This document shows positions 1 through 9,984 of a stretch of DNA of 64,000 nt, piece after piece (position 1 is the stretch's first letter; each line of letters starts with the position of its first letter). Origin of the DNA: Cannabis sativa. Taxonomy: Eukaryota > Streptophyta > Magnoliopsida > Rosales > Cannabaceae. The notes under the pieces were generated by a model. The model was not told the origin of the DNA. It searched no databases and saw only the letters and a list, made by a program, of their open reading frames with translations. Made by a program: the position numbers and the translations under genes. Location of the stretch: assembly GCF_029168945.1 (NCBI RefSeq), contig NC_083602.1, forward strand, positions 49,785,442 through 49,849,441. The letters are read 5' to 3'.

Positions 1-719
1 AATGATATTTCAGCTTATGTGAAATGAGTACTCCACCATTTATGTTCGTTTGGTCAAGCTCGAAGGAGATCATCCTTTGCTTACTATTCGCCAGATAGAA
101 GCTATAGATTCCATGTTTATGCTAGCGGGCCCACTCAATTGCACTACCGTGTTCCCAAAATGTACATATCACCCTGACCTAAAAGTAGGCTTAACTAACA
201 AATCAAAGAACACGAATAGCCTTTCAAGATTGAGCCTAATCATAACAGGATTAAGAACATTTGATCTAGGATCAACTAGGCGATATTGACTTGAATAGAT
301 TTTATGGTATGTTTAATTAAATCTAAGTCAAAGTTCAATATCGGTCCCTTCCGATGCATACTCCATGCATCCAACCTGAGCTTTACTTTAACCAATGTTC
401 TAGAAAAAACATAGCATATCTCCAAATGCAAGTAAACTCTTGTTGTAGATTATCATATCAGTAAAACCCTGTGTCTGATAAATCTAGGAAACTTTATTCA
501 CATAGTCATGTTTACTTTCCAATGTGATGACAACACAATAAACAGGATCAAGTATGTGAAAAGGGTTTAAGATGAATTTATAAATCAAATAGACAAGCAA
601 TTGATAAAGTGAACCAAAACATACACAAATGAATGAAAAAATACTTCTATTTCTTTATTGATGTTGAATAAAATAGATTACATTGAAATGGAGTTTTATT
701 TAGGGCATAAAACCTAACA
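1..719 (-). mobile_element. Partial LTR of LARD family, reverse, cut by window edge
   Basis: The reverse complement of this stretch starts at 719 with TGTTAGGTTTTATGCCCTAA and follows the LTR of LARD-1 (3490-5386), including the block around 120-260. The right edge at 719/720 is the LTR terminus joined to Tat-A RNase H sequence. The other end lies outside the window, so it may be a solo LTR or one end of a full element. The segment at about 570-690 differs from the other copies. The small open frame at 50-289 is LTR sequence and not a gene. Confidence 0.85.
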
Positions 720-1345
720 TCCTGCACCCGAGCCATGCTTGTTATGCTTCATCTACGTAAAACTTCCAAGTATCCCGTCTCGCTGAACAAGCGAGTTTCT
801 TCTAGAGTTATTCCTTCTATCAGGAAATAAGCCAAAGCTTGGCCCTTAATGGATGTTCGTGGGTGATAAGTTATGTCAAACTGCCCCAATTCAATTGACT
901 ATTTTATCAATCTTCCTGAAGCATACGGTTTTTATAAAACTTGTCTCAGGGGTTGATCAGTAAACACCTTAATCGGATGTGCCTGGAAGTAAGGCCATAA
1001 CTTGCGAGATGCATGGATCAGGCATAAAGCAAGTTTTCAAGAGGGGGATACCTCGATTCTGCCCCGAGTAACCTCTAACTAACATAGTAAATAGGTTGCT
1101 GGTGCTTTCCCTCTTCTCACACTATTGCTGCACTAATCGCATTGTCTGAGACAACCAAGTAGAGGAGTAAAGTTTCTCCAGTTATGGGTTTTACCCAAAC
1201 TGAAGGTGTTCACAAATGACTCTTGATGCTTTTAAAGGCCTCCTCTCATTCTTCTGTCTATTCAAACTTTTTGTTGCCTCACAATACATAAAAAAATGGC
1301 AGGCACTTATCAGTTGATTTTGAAATGAATCTGTTAAGTGTCGCC
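720..1345 (-). pseudogene. Tat-A RNase H domain relic (Ty3/gypsy)
   Basis: Read on the minus strand, several frames together give the Tat-type RNase H region. Recognisable stretches include IYYVS, a block like ESRYPPLEKLALCLIHASRK, and PIKVFTDQPLRQVL. Frames are broken by stops and indels. The domain is cut at 720 by the LTR occupying 1-719, so the integrase half lies beyond the window. It continues directly from the RT relic at 1346-2010. Confidence 0.75.
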
Positions 1346-2010
1346 ATTCTTCCTGTTAATGCATGGACTTGCTTTGGTTTAGTTGTTTAGTTGCTTCAAT
1401 GCCTGTCGCGTTGATTATGAACCCCAGAAATTTTCCTAAGGAAACTCCAAAGGAACATTTTTTCGGGTTAATCTTCATATTGTACTTTTTAAATATTTTA
1501 AAGCACTCTTCGAGGTCTGTTGTATGATCTCCACTCTTTATCGACTTCACCAACATATCATCGACGTAGACTTCCATGTTTTTTCCTATTTCTCTCGCAA
1601 AGATTTCATTCACAAATCGCTAATATGTTACCCAAGCATTTTTCAAACCAAACGGCATGACTTTATAACAATAAAGTCCAATGTTGGTTACGAAGCTTGT
1701 CTGCTCTTTGTTAGGGACATGCATTTTTATTTAGTTATATCCAGAGAATACATCCATCAACGACATAAGCTCGTGTCCCGCATTTGCATCCACTAACTTG
1801 TCACTTCTTGGTAGTGGGAAGCAATCCTTTGGACACGCCTTATTTAAGTCCGAGAAGTCAATACAAGTTCTCCAAGTTCCATTCAGTTTACGGACGAGAA
1901 TAGGATTGGATATCCACGAGGGATAAAACGCCTCGCGTATAAAGTCGTTAACTAACAACTTATCCACTTCCTGCTTGAGTGCCCCTTATCTCTCAGAATC
2001 CAAGGGTCGT
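1346..2010 (-). pseudogene. Tat-A reverse transcriptase relic
   Basis: Minus-strand frames at 1731-1967 and 1356-1613 carry the RT palm and fingers of Tat-lineage Ty3/gypsy elements. Visible motifs are NGTWRTCIDFSDLNKACPKD, FPLPR, a degenerate MDVFSGYN, and the active-site block MEVYVDDMLVKS with the two catalytic aspartates intact. The region between the two open pieces carries stops or shifts. Family identity is known from these motifs; function is lost. Confidence 0.9.
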
Positions 2011-2908
2011 CTCTTCTGTGTCTTTGCTGGGTAAGTTGGGTCGACGTTCAAGTGGTGGCAGATAATATTAGGGTCAATCCCTATTATATATGAGTGGCTC
2101 CAAGCAAACTGATCCTGGTTTGCCCTCAAAAAACTTATTAGCTGCTATTTTAGTTTTTCATCTAGGTTTTTCTCAATGAATACACACTTTGTGGGATTCG
2201 CTAGATCTAAAACAACAACCACTAATTCTTCAATTGGTTTCAACAAATTTTGCTCATCTTAAATCCGACGATCAAGATCTTCATCCTACTTCTCGCCTTC
2301 TTTAGTCATTACTGCCATTAGCTGGTGACCAGCCCTTCTATTTCGCAACCCTATGCGATAGCAATCGCGAGCCAGCATTTGATCACTTCGCACCACTCCT
2401 ACACCGCAGTTGTTTGGAACTTGAAGGATAGGTACTTAATTGAACTTACTGCACCTAGTCCAATTAAGGCTACTCGGCCTAAAAGTATGTTGTAAGCTGA
2501 TGGCAGATCGACGACAAGAAATTCTTGCATTATGGTGGTGGATCAAGGCGCTTCGCCTACAGTTAATGGGAGCTCGATTATTCCTTATACACATAGGTTT
2601 ACAAGGCAAGGTTTTAGCTTTGCTTTTTTAAGTCCCATTTTCTTTAGTGTATCCTTATAAAGGATATTTACTACACTTCCATTATCCACCAACACCCGCT
2701 TTATTCTTTTATTGGCGAGATGGATTGTGATCACGAGTGGGTCAACATGAGGATATCTCACGTGTTTTGTGTGTTCTCTCGAAAACATAATTGGTTGTTC
2801 ATTAGCTTTAGCTCTCTTAGATGATTTTGGAACAAAAGCTGACTACTAGTTCTTAATTTTTTTTTACATATCTCTTTTGGGCATTGTTACTCTCCCCAGC
2901 GACATGTG
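2011..2908 (-). pseudogene. Tat-A protease and gag-pro linker relic
   Basis: The minus-strand frame at 2585-2788 contains a retropepsin-like domain with [13 protein letters not shown], so the catalytic D-N-G-S is kept. It is preceded by the typical Tat block [10 protein letters not shown]. The stretch 2011-2584 is linker between protease and RT with no clean frame. At 2908/2909 the coding strand is interrupted by LARD-3. The upstream half of the same reading frame resumes at 51041, after the ATGTG target duplication (2904-2908 and 51036-51040). Confidence 0.85.
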
Positions 2909-3489
2909 TGTTGGAAATATTTTACCAGGATCTATTTACTACCATGTATGTTTCATTAACATCCTAATATGAATTCTAAAACAATAAAATAAACACATAT
3001 AAAGTTTAGGAAACCTTACATTGGGTGCAGCGAAATATAATGACTCCTTCCGTTCAGATCTCTAGCCCTTGATTCCTTTCTGTAGCAGAGCATCACGAAG
3101 ATCTGAACCTGGATCTCTTTCTCTCCTTCCTTGATGCTGATTCTCCTTCTTGTTGATTGGATTCTTCACAATCTTCCACACTATGATTGAGATACCACTT
3201 GATGTGTGTGGGCACTCACTCATTCACTCAAGGTTTGAAAATTGAAGAAGAAAAGAGAGAATGAAGGTTCAGCTATGGTATAAGTAAGATGGCTCAATTT
3301 TCCTGAAGGCAAGAAATTTCATTAACTTTAAGTGTGAGCCCTCATTATCTATTTATAGGTAACCATCTAGGTTTAGGTTAGAATTATTTGGCATTAAAAT
3401 AATAGAAAAATAAATGGTAATTGCTTAGTGTGGCTGGCCATAGGATGTGGATTGGGCACCACTTTGCAATTTTTCCATTTTGTCATTTT
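2909..3489 (-). repeat. LARD-3 3' LTR, first piece
   Basis: Terminal part of the reverse LTR, from TGTTGGAAATATTTTACCAG to the point where LARD-1 inserted. The last five bases, ATTTT (3485-3489), are the LARD-1 target site and are repeated at 24700-24704. The LTR resumes at 24705. Confidence 0.9.
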
Positions 3490-5386
3490 TGTTGGGTTTT
3501 ATGCCCTAAATAAAACTCATTTCAATATAATCGGATTTACTTACTAATATAGATCAGAAATAGCATTTAATGTTGCATGGTTCACATGATTTATTTCGTG
3601 ATTATGTATACATAATGTGTGAATTCATCTGAAACCCTTTTCACATACTTGATCCTGTTTATTGTGTCGTCAATACTTTGGAAAGTAAACATGACTATGT
3701 GAATAAAGTTTCCTAGATTTATCAGACACAGGGTTTTACTGATATGATAATCTACAACAGAGTTTACTTGCATTTGGAGAAATGATATGTTCTTTCCTAA
3801 GCATTGGTTAAAGTAAAGCTCAGGTTGGGTGCATGGAGTATGCATCGGAAGGGACCGATATTGAACTTTGAATTAGATTTATTAAACTTACCGTAATATC
3901 TATTCAAGTCAATATCGCCTAGTTGATCCTAGATCAAATGATCTTAGTCCTGTTTCGATTAGGCTCAATCTCAAGAGGCTATTCATGTTCTTTGATTTGT
4001 TAGTTAAGCCTACTTTTGGGTCAGGGTGATACGTACATTTTGGGAACACGGTAGTGCAATTGAGTGGGAGCGCTAACATAAACATGGAATCTATAGCTTC
4101 TATCTGGCGAATAGTAACTAAAGGATGATCTCCTTTGACCTTGACCAAACGAAAATAAATGGTGGAGTACTCATTTCACATAATCTGAAATATCATTTAT
4201 ACGGGGTTAAGTGTTTTAAGGATAAAATACATTGTAGGGTGTAACGGTAATCTAATCCCTTACAGTGTAGATCATTCATATAGAGCATCATTGATCAAAT
4301 TAGGGTTATAACAATAGATAACTAATGATGTGTCTATATGGTGGAAGATATAGAGCATTCTATATACTAAGGTTGCAATTCTAAGTTTTATGCGTGGATT
4401 CAACGAAGAATTAATAAGTCAGTGAATTTAGGTTATAAATTCTTCATCTGCTTATTGGAAGCTCGGTTATATAGACCCATGGTCCCCCCACTAGTTGAGA
4501 TAGTATTGCTTGTAAGACTCATATAATTGGTTTTGATTAATCAATTATAATTCTCAAATTAGACTATGTCTATTTGTGAATTTTTCACTAAGTAAGGGCG
4601 AAATTGTAAAGAAAGAGTTTTAGGGGCATATTTGTTAAATATGATACTTTGTATGGTTCAATTAATAAATATGATAAATGACAATATTATTTAATAATTA
4701 TTCATAGTTATTAAATAATTAGAATTGGCATTTAAATGGTTGAATTTGAAAATTGGCGTTTTTGAGAAAATGAGATGCAGAAATGACAAAACTGCAAAAT
4801 TACAAAAAATGAGGCCCAAATCTATATTGTATAGGGCCGGCCACTTTTATAGGGTTTTTCATCTGATATTTTTATTATTTTAATGCCAAATAATTCAAAC
4901 CTAACCCTAGTGGAATGCTATAAATAGATAGTGAAGGCTTCAGGAAATTTACACTAAACTTTCTACTTTTTCCTTCAGAGAAAAATCTGAGCCTTCTCTC
5001 TCTATACCTAGCCGCCACCTTCTTCTCTTTCTTCTTCATTGAAATTTTGAACCACTTAGTGATTAGAGTAGTGCCCACACACAACAAGTGATACCTCAAT
5101 CATAGTGAGGAAGATCGTGAAGAAAGACATTCAACAAGAAGGAGTTTCAGCACTAAAGAATGAGAGAAAGAGATCCAGGTTCAGATATTGATAATGCTCT
5201 GCTACAGAAAGGAATCAAGGGCCAGATATCTGAATGGAAGGATTCATTATATTCCGCTACACCCAATGTAAGGTTTCTCATACTTTATATGTGTTTATTT
5301 CGTAATCGTTTTAGAAGTTCATATTTAGGGTGTTAATCAACATACTTGTGAGTAGATCTAAGATCCTGGTAAAATAATTTCCAGCA
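3490..5386 (+). repeat. LARD-1 5' LTR (subfamily A)
   Basis: Starts TGTTGGGTTTTATGCCCTAA and ends TTTCCAGCA at 5386, where the usual terminus in the family is CCAACA. It carries a TATA-like box at 4919-4927. Small open frames such as 3591-3845, 3909-4148 and 4875-5099 on the minus strand recur only because the LTR is repeated; they are not genes. Confidence 0.93.
4919..4927 (+). promoter_or_regulatory. TATA box of LARD subfamily A LTR
   Basis: TATAAATAG lies about 470 bases before the LTR end, in a setting typical of a pol II LTR promoter. The same box is kept in the 3' LTR at 24232-24240. Subfamily B LTRs have TATATAAAG at the matching place (15266-15274 and 56435-56443). The transcription start was not determined. 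Confidence 0.6.
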
Positions 5387-5388
5387 AC

Positions 5389-5401
5389 TGGTATCAGAGC
5401 C
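5389..5401 (+). other. LARD-1 primer binding site (initiator tRNA-Met type)
   Basis: TGGTATCAGAGCC begins three bases after the LTR end. It is the canonical match to the 3' end of plant initiator tRNA-Met. Confidence 0.9.
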
Positions 5402-6420
5402 ATGGTAATTGATTTGCTTGCAAGAAATTTGGACTTAAAACGATTTGTTTGTGTTTTGGATGGTATCATGTTGTTTTGAGTGTTGTTTGATGATTGATTG
5501 ATGTTTGTGAATGTTCGTGAAAAATAATTGAATATCTGTTTTTGGAATTATTTTTATTGGATAGTATGGAAAAAATTAAGCAATTTACTTTTTTACAGAA
5601 CTCAATTCGATTTAATTTGAATTAGTTATGATTTTTTGAAGTTTTGAAAATATCGGGATGGTGTCACTGCACCACGCGCGCGCGAAAATCATGCAGCACC
5701 CTTGCTGTACAGCTCACAATTTTTTCGTTTTTCTTCGATTTTTCATGCTATTTCATGGATTTAACTTCCGATTTTTTGTGTAGTTTTGTATTTAGACATT
5801 TACTATTCCTAATTCAATTCTAAATATCATATTTAAATTAATTAATTTTTTTTAAAAACTAATTCATGATATTAGTGTAATTTGAATTTGAAAATAGTAA
5901 ATATCTATCTTTTTTTCTTAATTATCTGTCTTATTTTTAAATTTGATTATATCTTATCTTATTTTTAAATTTAAAGTCAGATTTTAAATTTTAAATTAAT
6001 TTTTTTTAAATAATTTGACCTTATTTAAATTTAAAAATAAGATAACTATAATCATGTAATTTTAAATAGAAGTAAGATATTTTCCTAACTTTTAAATTTT
6101 GTTATTTTATTTATTTAAATTAAATCATAAAATCTGAAAAAGGTATTTAATTTATCTTTTTTATTTTTATTGAATATTTAATTTATAAAATAACATTGAA
6201 TTTTTAGAAGTAGTTAGCAAATTTTGAAATGATATTTAGGTTAGTTGAAATCTATTTTTTTCAAAATTGTAGGTTTAATTTTAAATATTATTTTATTAAG
6301 TTCGAAAAAATAAATTTAATTATTTTATTTTTTTTTTCGAAAATAATTTTTTTTATTATTTAATTATTTTTCGAAATTTAATTATTTAAAATTAAATAAA
6401 TCCTACATCCAACTATCCAG
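5402..6420 (+). other. LARD-1 leader, AT-rich, no coding signal
   Basis: Noncoding AT-rich sequence with long A and T runs. A short CG-alternating tract (CGCGCGCG) lies near 5685. I see no open frame or RNA gene. Confidence 0.7.
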
Positions 6421-6900
6421 CTAGCCTTGTTGCAGGAGTATGTGTTTTAGCTTGTTTGTAAGTTTTTAAAACCTATTATTGCTTGATTGCAAATAGCCAT
6501 GGTTAACTTGTTGACAGATCCAATCATCTAATTTTAACTCATGGCTCCCTTGGTCAAGTAGATAATTTGTAACAGGTAATTTTCACAATCTTCTTTCATC
6601 TGTGTATGACCTAGCAACATGATAGGATCCATCCAAATTGTGTGCCTGTGTGCGCTTATATGTTTAATTTTGTTATAGATGCATATAGGTTGTTGTTGCT
6701 AATGAAATATCATAGTTTTTGATAGATTTTATTTAGGCCCATTTAGTTTTTTGGGCCTATTCAATTAATAACAGTTGTTCATTTTAAGGTTAAATTCCTC
6801 TCTTTTGGGCCTTGTGTGAGAGTTGGGAGCCATAGAAGTGGGTACGACATACTGAACCCAGCACCCCCTCACATGAACCACTCCAATTGTGAAGACCCAT
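6421..6900 (+). other. LARD leader block conserved between copies, with hairpin 6815-6873
   Basis: This stretch is clearly conserved with 58061-58480 of LARD-2, while the flanking AT-rich sequence has drifted. It contains an imperfect hairpin: TGTGAG (6815-6820) pairs with CTCACA (6868-6873), and TGGG (6824-6827) with CCCA (6857-6860). Its position between primer site and body is where packaging or dimerisation signals usually lie, but that role is inferred. Confidence 0.55.
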
Positions 6901-8350
6901 TTGCCTGATTTGAATAACTGTACTAGGTTAATTAAATTAGTTTAACCTAATAAAATTGATTAGCAACATAATTAATTTTATTTATTTTGAAATTAATTTA
7001 AGAAAACCATAGTTTAAAGAATTTTATTCTTAGCTAAGCTATATGTATTTTGTTGTATTTAATTAAATATAGAATTATAACCAACTAGATTCTTTCTGAA
7101 GCCTAATTTTTCATTAAATATTCCTATTTAAGTTGAAAATTAGTTATCTCTAACTAATCAACTTAAATCTGAATATCTTTTGATTTTCAAATTTCAAAAT
7201 TAAGTTGAGGAATTTTAGGAATTGGTTATTAAGATTCTTTAGATATTTTTTAAGTTGATATTTTTTCAAATATTAACTTAAAATGGAATATTTCAAATCA
7301 AGTGGTTATAACTTAATTTTAAATTTAATTAAATCTAATTTGAAAGATATTTAAGTTGATTTTTTTTTAGATTCTTCTAAAACAACTTAAACAAGATATT
7401 TTTTCAAAATTTTGTGGAAAAATACTTAGTCAAATGAGATATTTTCTAGATAGTTATTTCTAGACTACTTATTATTTCTAATATTAAATAGAAAAATATT
7501 ATACATTGTGAAATTAATTATTTAAATAATTAATTTTGGTACAATTTATTTTAAGTATATTTTTCCTAGTATTAATCTAGAGATTAATAATTAGGCCTTC
7601 TCTACACTTAATTATTTATTTCTTGAATTTAATACATTTAATTAAATTGAAAATTAAATATCTAAGATGATTTTCATCATGATACTTAAATATTTCTTTT
7701 TCATGACACTTAATTAAATAGAAAATTATTTTTAGTTGAAATTTTTTTTTCAACTAAATTTAAAAAAATTTCAAAATATATTATTTCTTTATTTTATTAA
7801 TCAATTTTCGAAATTGTATTTCATTATGCAAGATGATTTTGAATTTATCTTGAAAAATAGATTAAGTTGTAAATTAATTATTTATTTTAATTAATTCTTG
7901 GACCAACTTAAATCAATGATTTTTTCATTTATTGATTAATTTAAAATAAATGAATTAAAGTATATTATTAGAAATTGAATTAATTAGTCAAAGAAAAATC
8001 TAGATAGGTGATATTTTTGCTTGAAGTATTTTTCTAAGTAATTATTATTTAACTATTTCGAAAATATAAAGTTTTTATACTTTCTTTTTCAAAATACAAT
8101 AAATATATTCTCATGAAAATTTATTTTGAGTTACAAATTAATTTCAATTAATACAACTTAAATAATTTTCTTAACATTTATATATCAAAATTACTACTGA
8201 GATGGAAATAATTCAACTTATTTCAATCACCATCTAAGTATAATTTTATAAATATTAAATTAAATTCTAATTTAGAATTTTAATTCTAAATTCAATATTT
8301 AATGAATATATTTTATTATAAATAATAATGAAAATACATTTAAAAGAATG
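6901..8350 (+). repeat. LARD-1 AT-rich interior with repeated TTAAGTTG...CAACTTAA inverted repeats
   Basis: Very AT-rich noncoding stretch. TAAGTTG and its complement CAACTTA recur, often as pairs 30-50 bases apart, for example near 7130-7170, 7330-7390 and 7863-7912. The same pattern occurs in LARD-2 at 59080-59120 and 59490-59520. No open frame. Confidence 0.55.
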
Positions 8351-9130
8351 AGCTTTATTATTAAGATATTCGATCTCCATTGTTGGTTTTACATAGCGTT
8401 TGTTTTAGTGAGTAATCCTCCCTAATGGAGGAACGTTCATTAGCAAGTTCGCACCGTTTAATCTCGAAAGATAAGTAGTTTGTAAGTGTTTTATATGGTA
8501 TGGATCACCCTAATGGTGGCGACTGTATTTGACTTGCAAAATATGAAACAATGGTAGAAGCTCATAAGATAGAATTGCCTTGACTCTCGCCTAAACGGGA
8601 CAATGCTGGATTCCAAACTTGATCGAATAAAAGGTTGCTAGAATTTTTAACATTTTAGATGAGCTGCAACTCTATTCAATGGATGGTAGCTTTGACTCTC
8701 GCCTAAACGGGACACTGATATCAGTTTGTTGAAAACCTTGGAAATTATTTAGGATTGTATATTTTAGTATTTTCACTTGTCATTCCTACTTGTTATATGT
8801 TTAATAATTTTTGAATTGTATGAATTTATATTGAACCATGTTATTTTCTGTTATTAAGTTGTAGTTTAATTTCGAATCTTCATTGTTGGTCTAACTTGGT
8901 TTGTTTATCTAATGAGATAAATCCCTAATGGATTTTCACCATTAGACATACATAATAGTGTTAGATCTCGAAAGATAAATATTGTATATGCAACATCTAG
9001 CTGTTCATCAATTGATGACACCTTAGACTAGTATTTTTACAATATGAAACAAGAAGATTGTATAAATAAGATTACTTTGACTCTCGCTAATCGGAGCATC
9101 ATTGTATTCTTATTTAAACAACGAAATTAT
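8351..9130 (+). repeat. LARD-1 duplicated module with CTAAT-loop hairpins
   Basis: Two diverged copies of one module, about 8370-8760 and 8872-9130. Both start TTCGA..TC..CATTGTTGGT and contain ATCTCGAAAGATAA and TTTGACTCTCGC. Hairpins with an identical CTAAT loop sit at 8416-8432 (TCCTCC/GGAGGA), 8506-8518 (CACC/GGTG) and 8919-8935 (AAATCC/GGATTT). LARD-2 keeps the whole arrangement at 59741-60510. There is no coding frame. Confidence 0.65.
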
Positions 9131-9984
9131 CATAATTCCTCTTAGCTTCTTCATTTCGAATTAGCTCCATAACATATCTTTGGATGAATGATCTATAAAT
9201 CATTTAATGTCATTCTATTTTTTCTCTTAAGAAATTGAATGACATTTTTGATTATTTTCCCAAAATTCTATCCCAAAATGATATAAATCCTCAATCTTAG
9301 AAATCTCCTACTTGTATGGGCAAATCAGACTTAGAATTAAATTAGTAGTGGTGGTCCAAGATAGAATTACTCATTATATTTGGTATAAATTTAAGTCTTT
9401 GACTTTAATTTTAGATTCCAAACAGAAATTTTCTTATATTTCTAATTCCAGGATACAATACAGTTACACTTTCACAAGTGTTTAATATCCATCTTCTATC
9501 AATGGATTCAAACTGTATGGAATATGAGTTTAATATTCTGTGACCAGGATCTACTTGCATTATTCTAAGAACTCTTTGATGTAACTAAACCTAAGTCATC
9601 AAAAAGACACAACCATTTTTTTTTAATCTATGGCTTTTGTATCTTGTTCATAGTGGTTTTGACAAGATCAATCTCTGCAAAGAGTTAATATGCCTATATC
9701 CACTGAAAGTTGTTCATCTCATTCGTAGATGGATGTACATTCAGGGGTGGATATGAGTTTTTCGTTGTATTCTTAAAACGATAACTCTAGATTATACCTT
9801 ATGCAAAGAAATTTGAAATGTTTAAAAAATTTCTAAATTTCTAGCAATGGTTAAAACCATTAAGGTAAGTGGTTAAAGATCTTGCGAACTGATAGGGGTG
9901 GAGAAATAGTTTGTAGATATGCAGTTCAAAGATCATTAAATTGATTTTTGAATTATATCCAAACTTACCTCCCCAGAAATTTTG
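9131..9984 (+). pseudogene. LARD-1 relic of Copia pre-integrase/integrase
   Basis: No frame is open. Short conceptual stretches match the Copia integrase core, with a KFEMFKKF-like segment near 9805 followed by KILRTDRGGE-like sequence. The codons for D-R-G-G-E lie at 9891-9905. The matching stretch in LARD-2 is 60511-61260 and in LARD-3 (reverse) about 37203-37316. Tekay-1 interrupts the relic at 9984, within the TTTTG target (9980-9984). Confidence 0.6.

Noticed and set aside
5387..9984. A hidden host gene or long noncoding RNA in the ORF-free stretch
   Set aside because: The stretch is the interior of LARD-1, collinear with LARD-2 and bounded by its LTRs and target sites.
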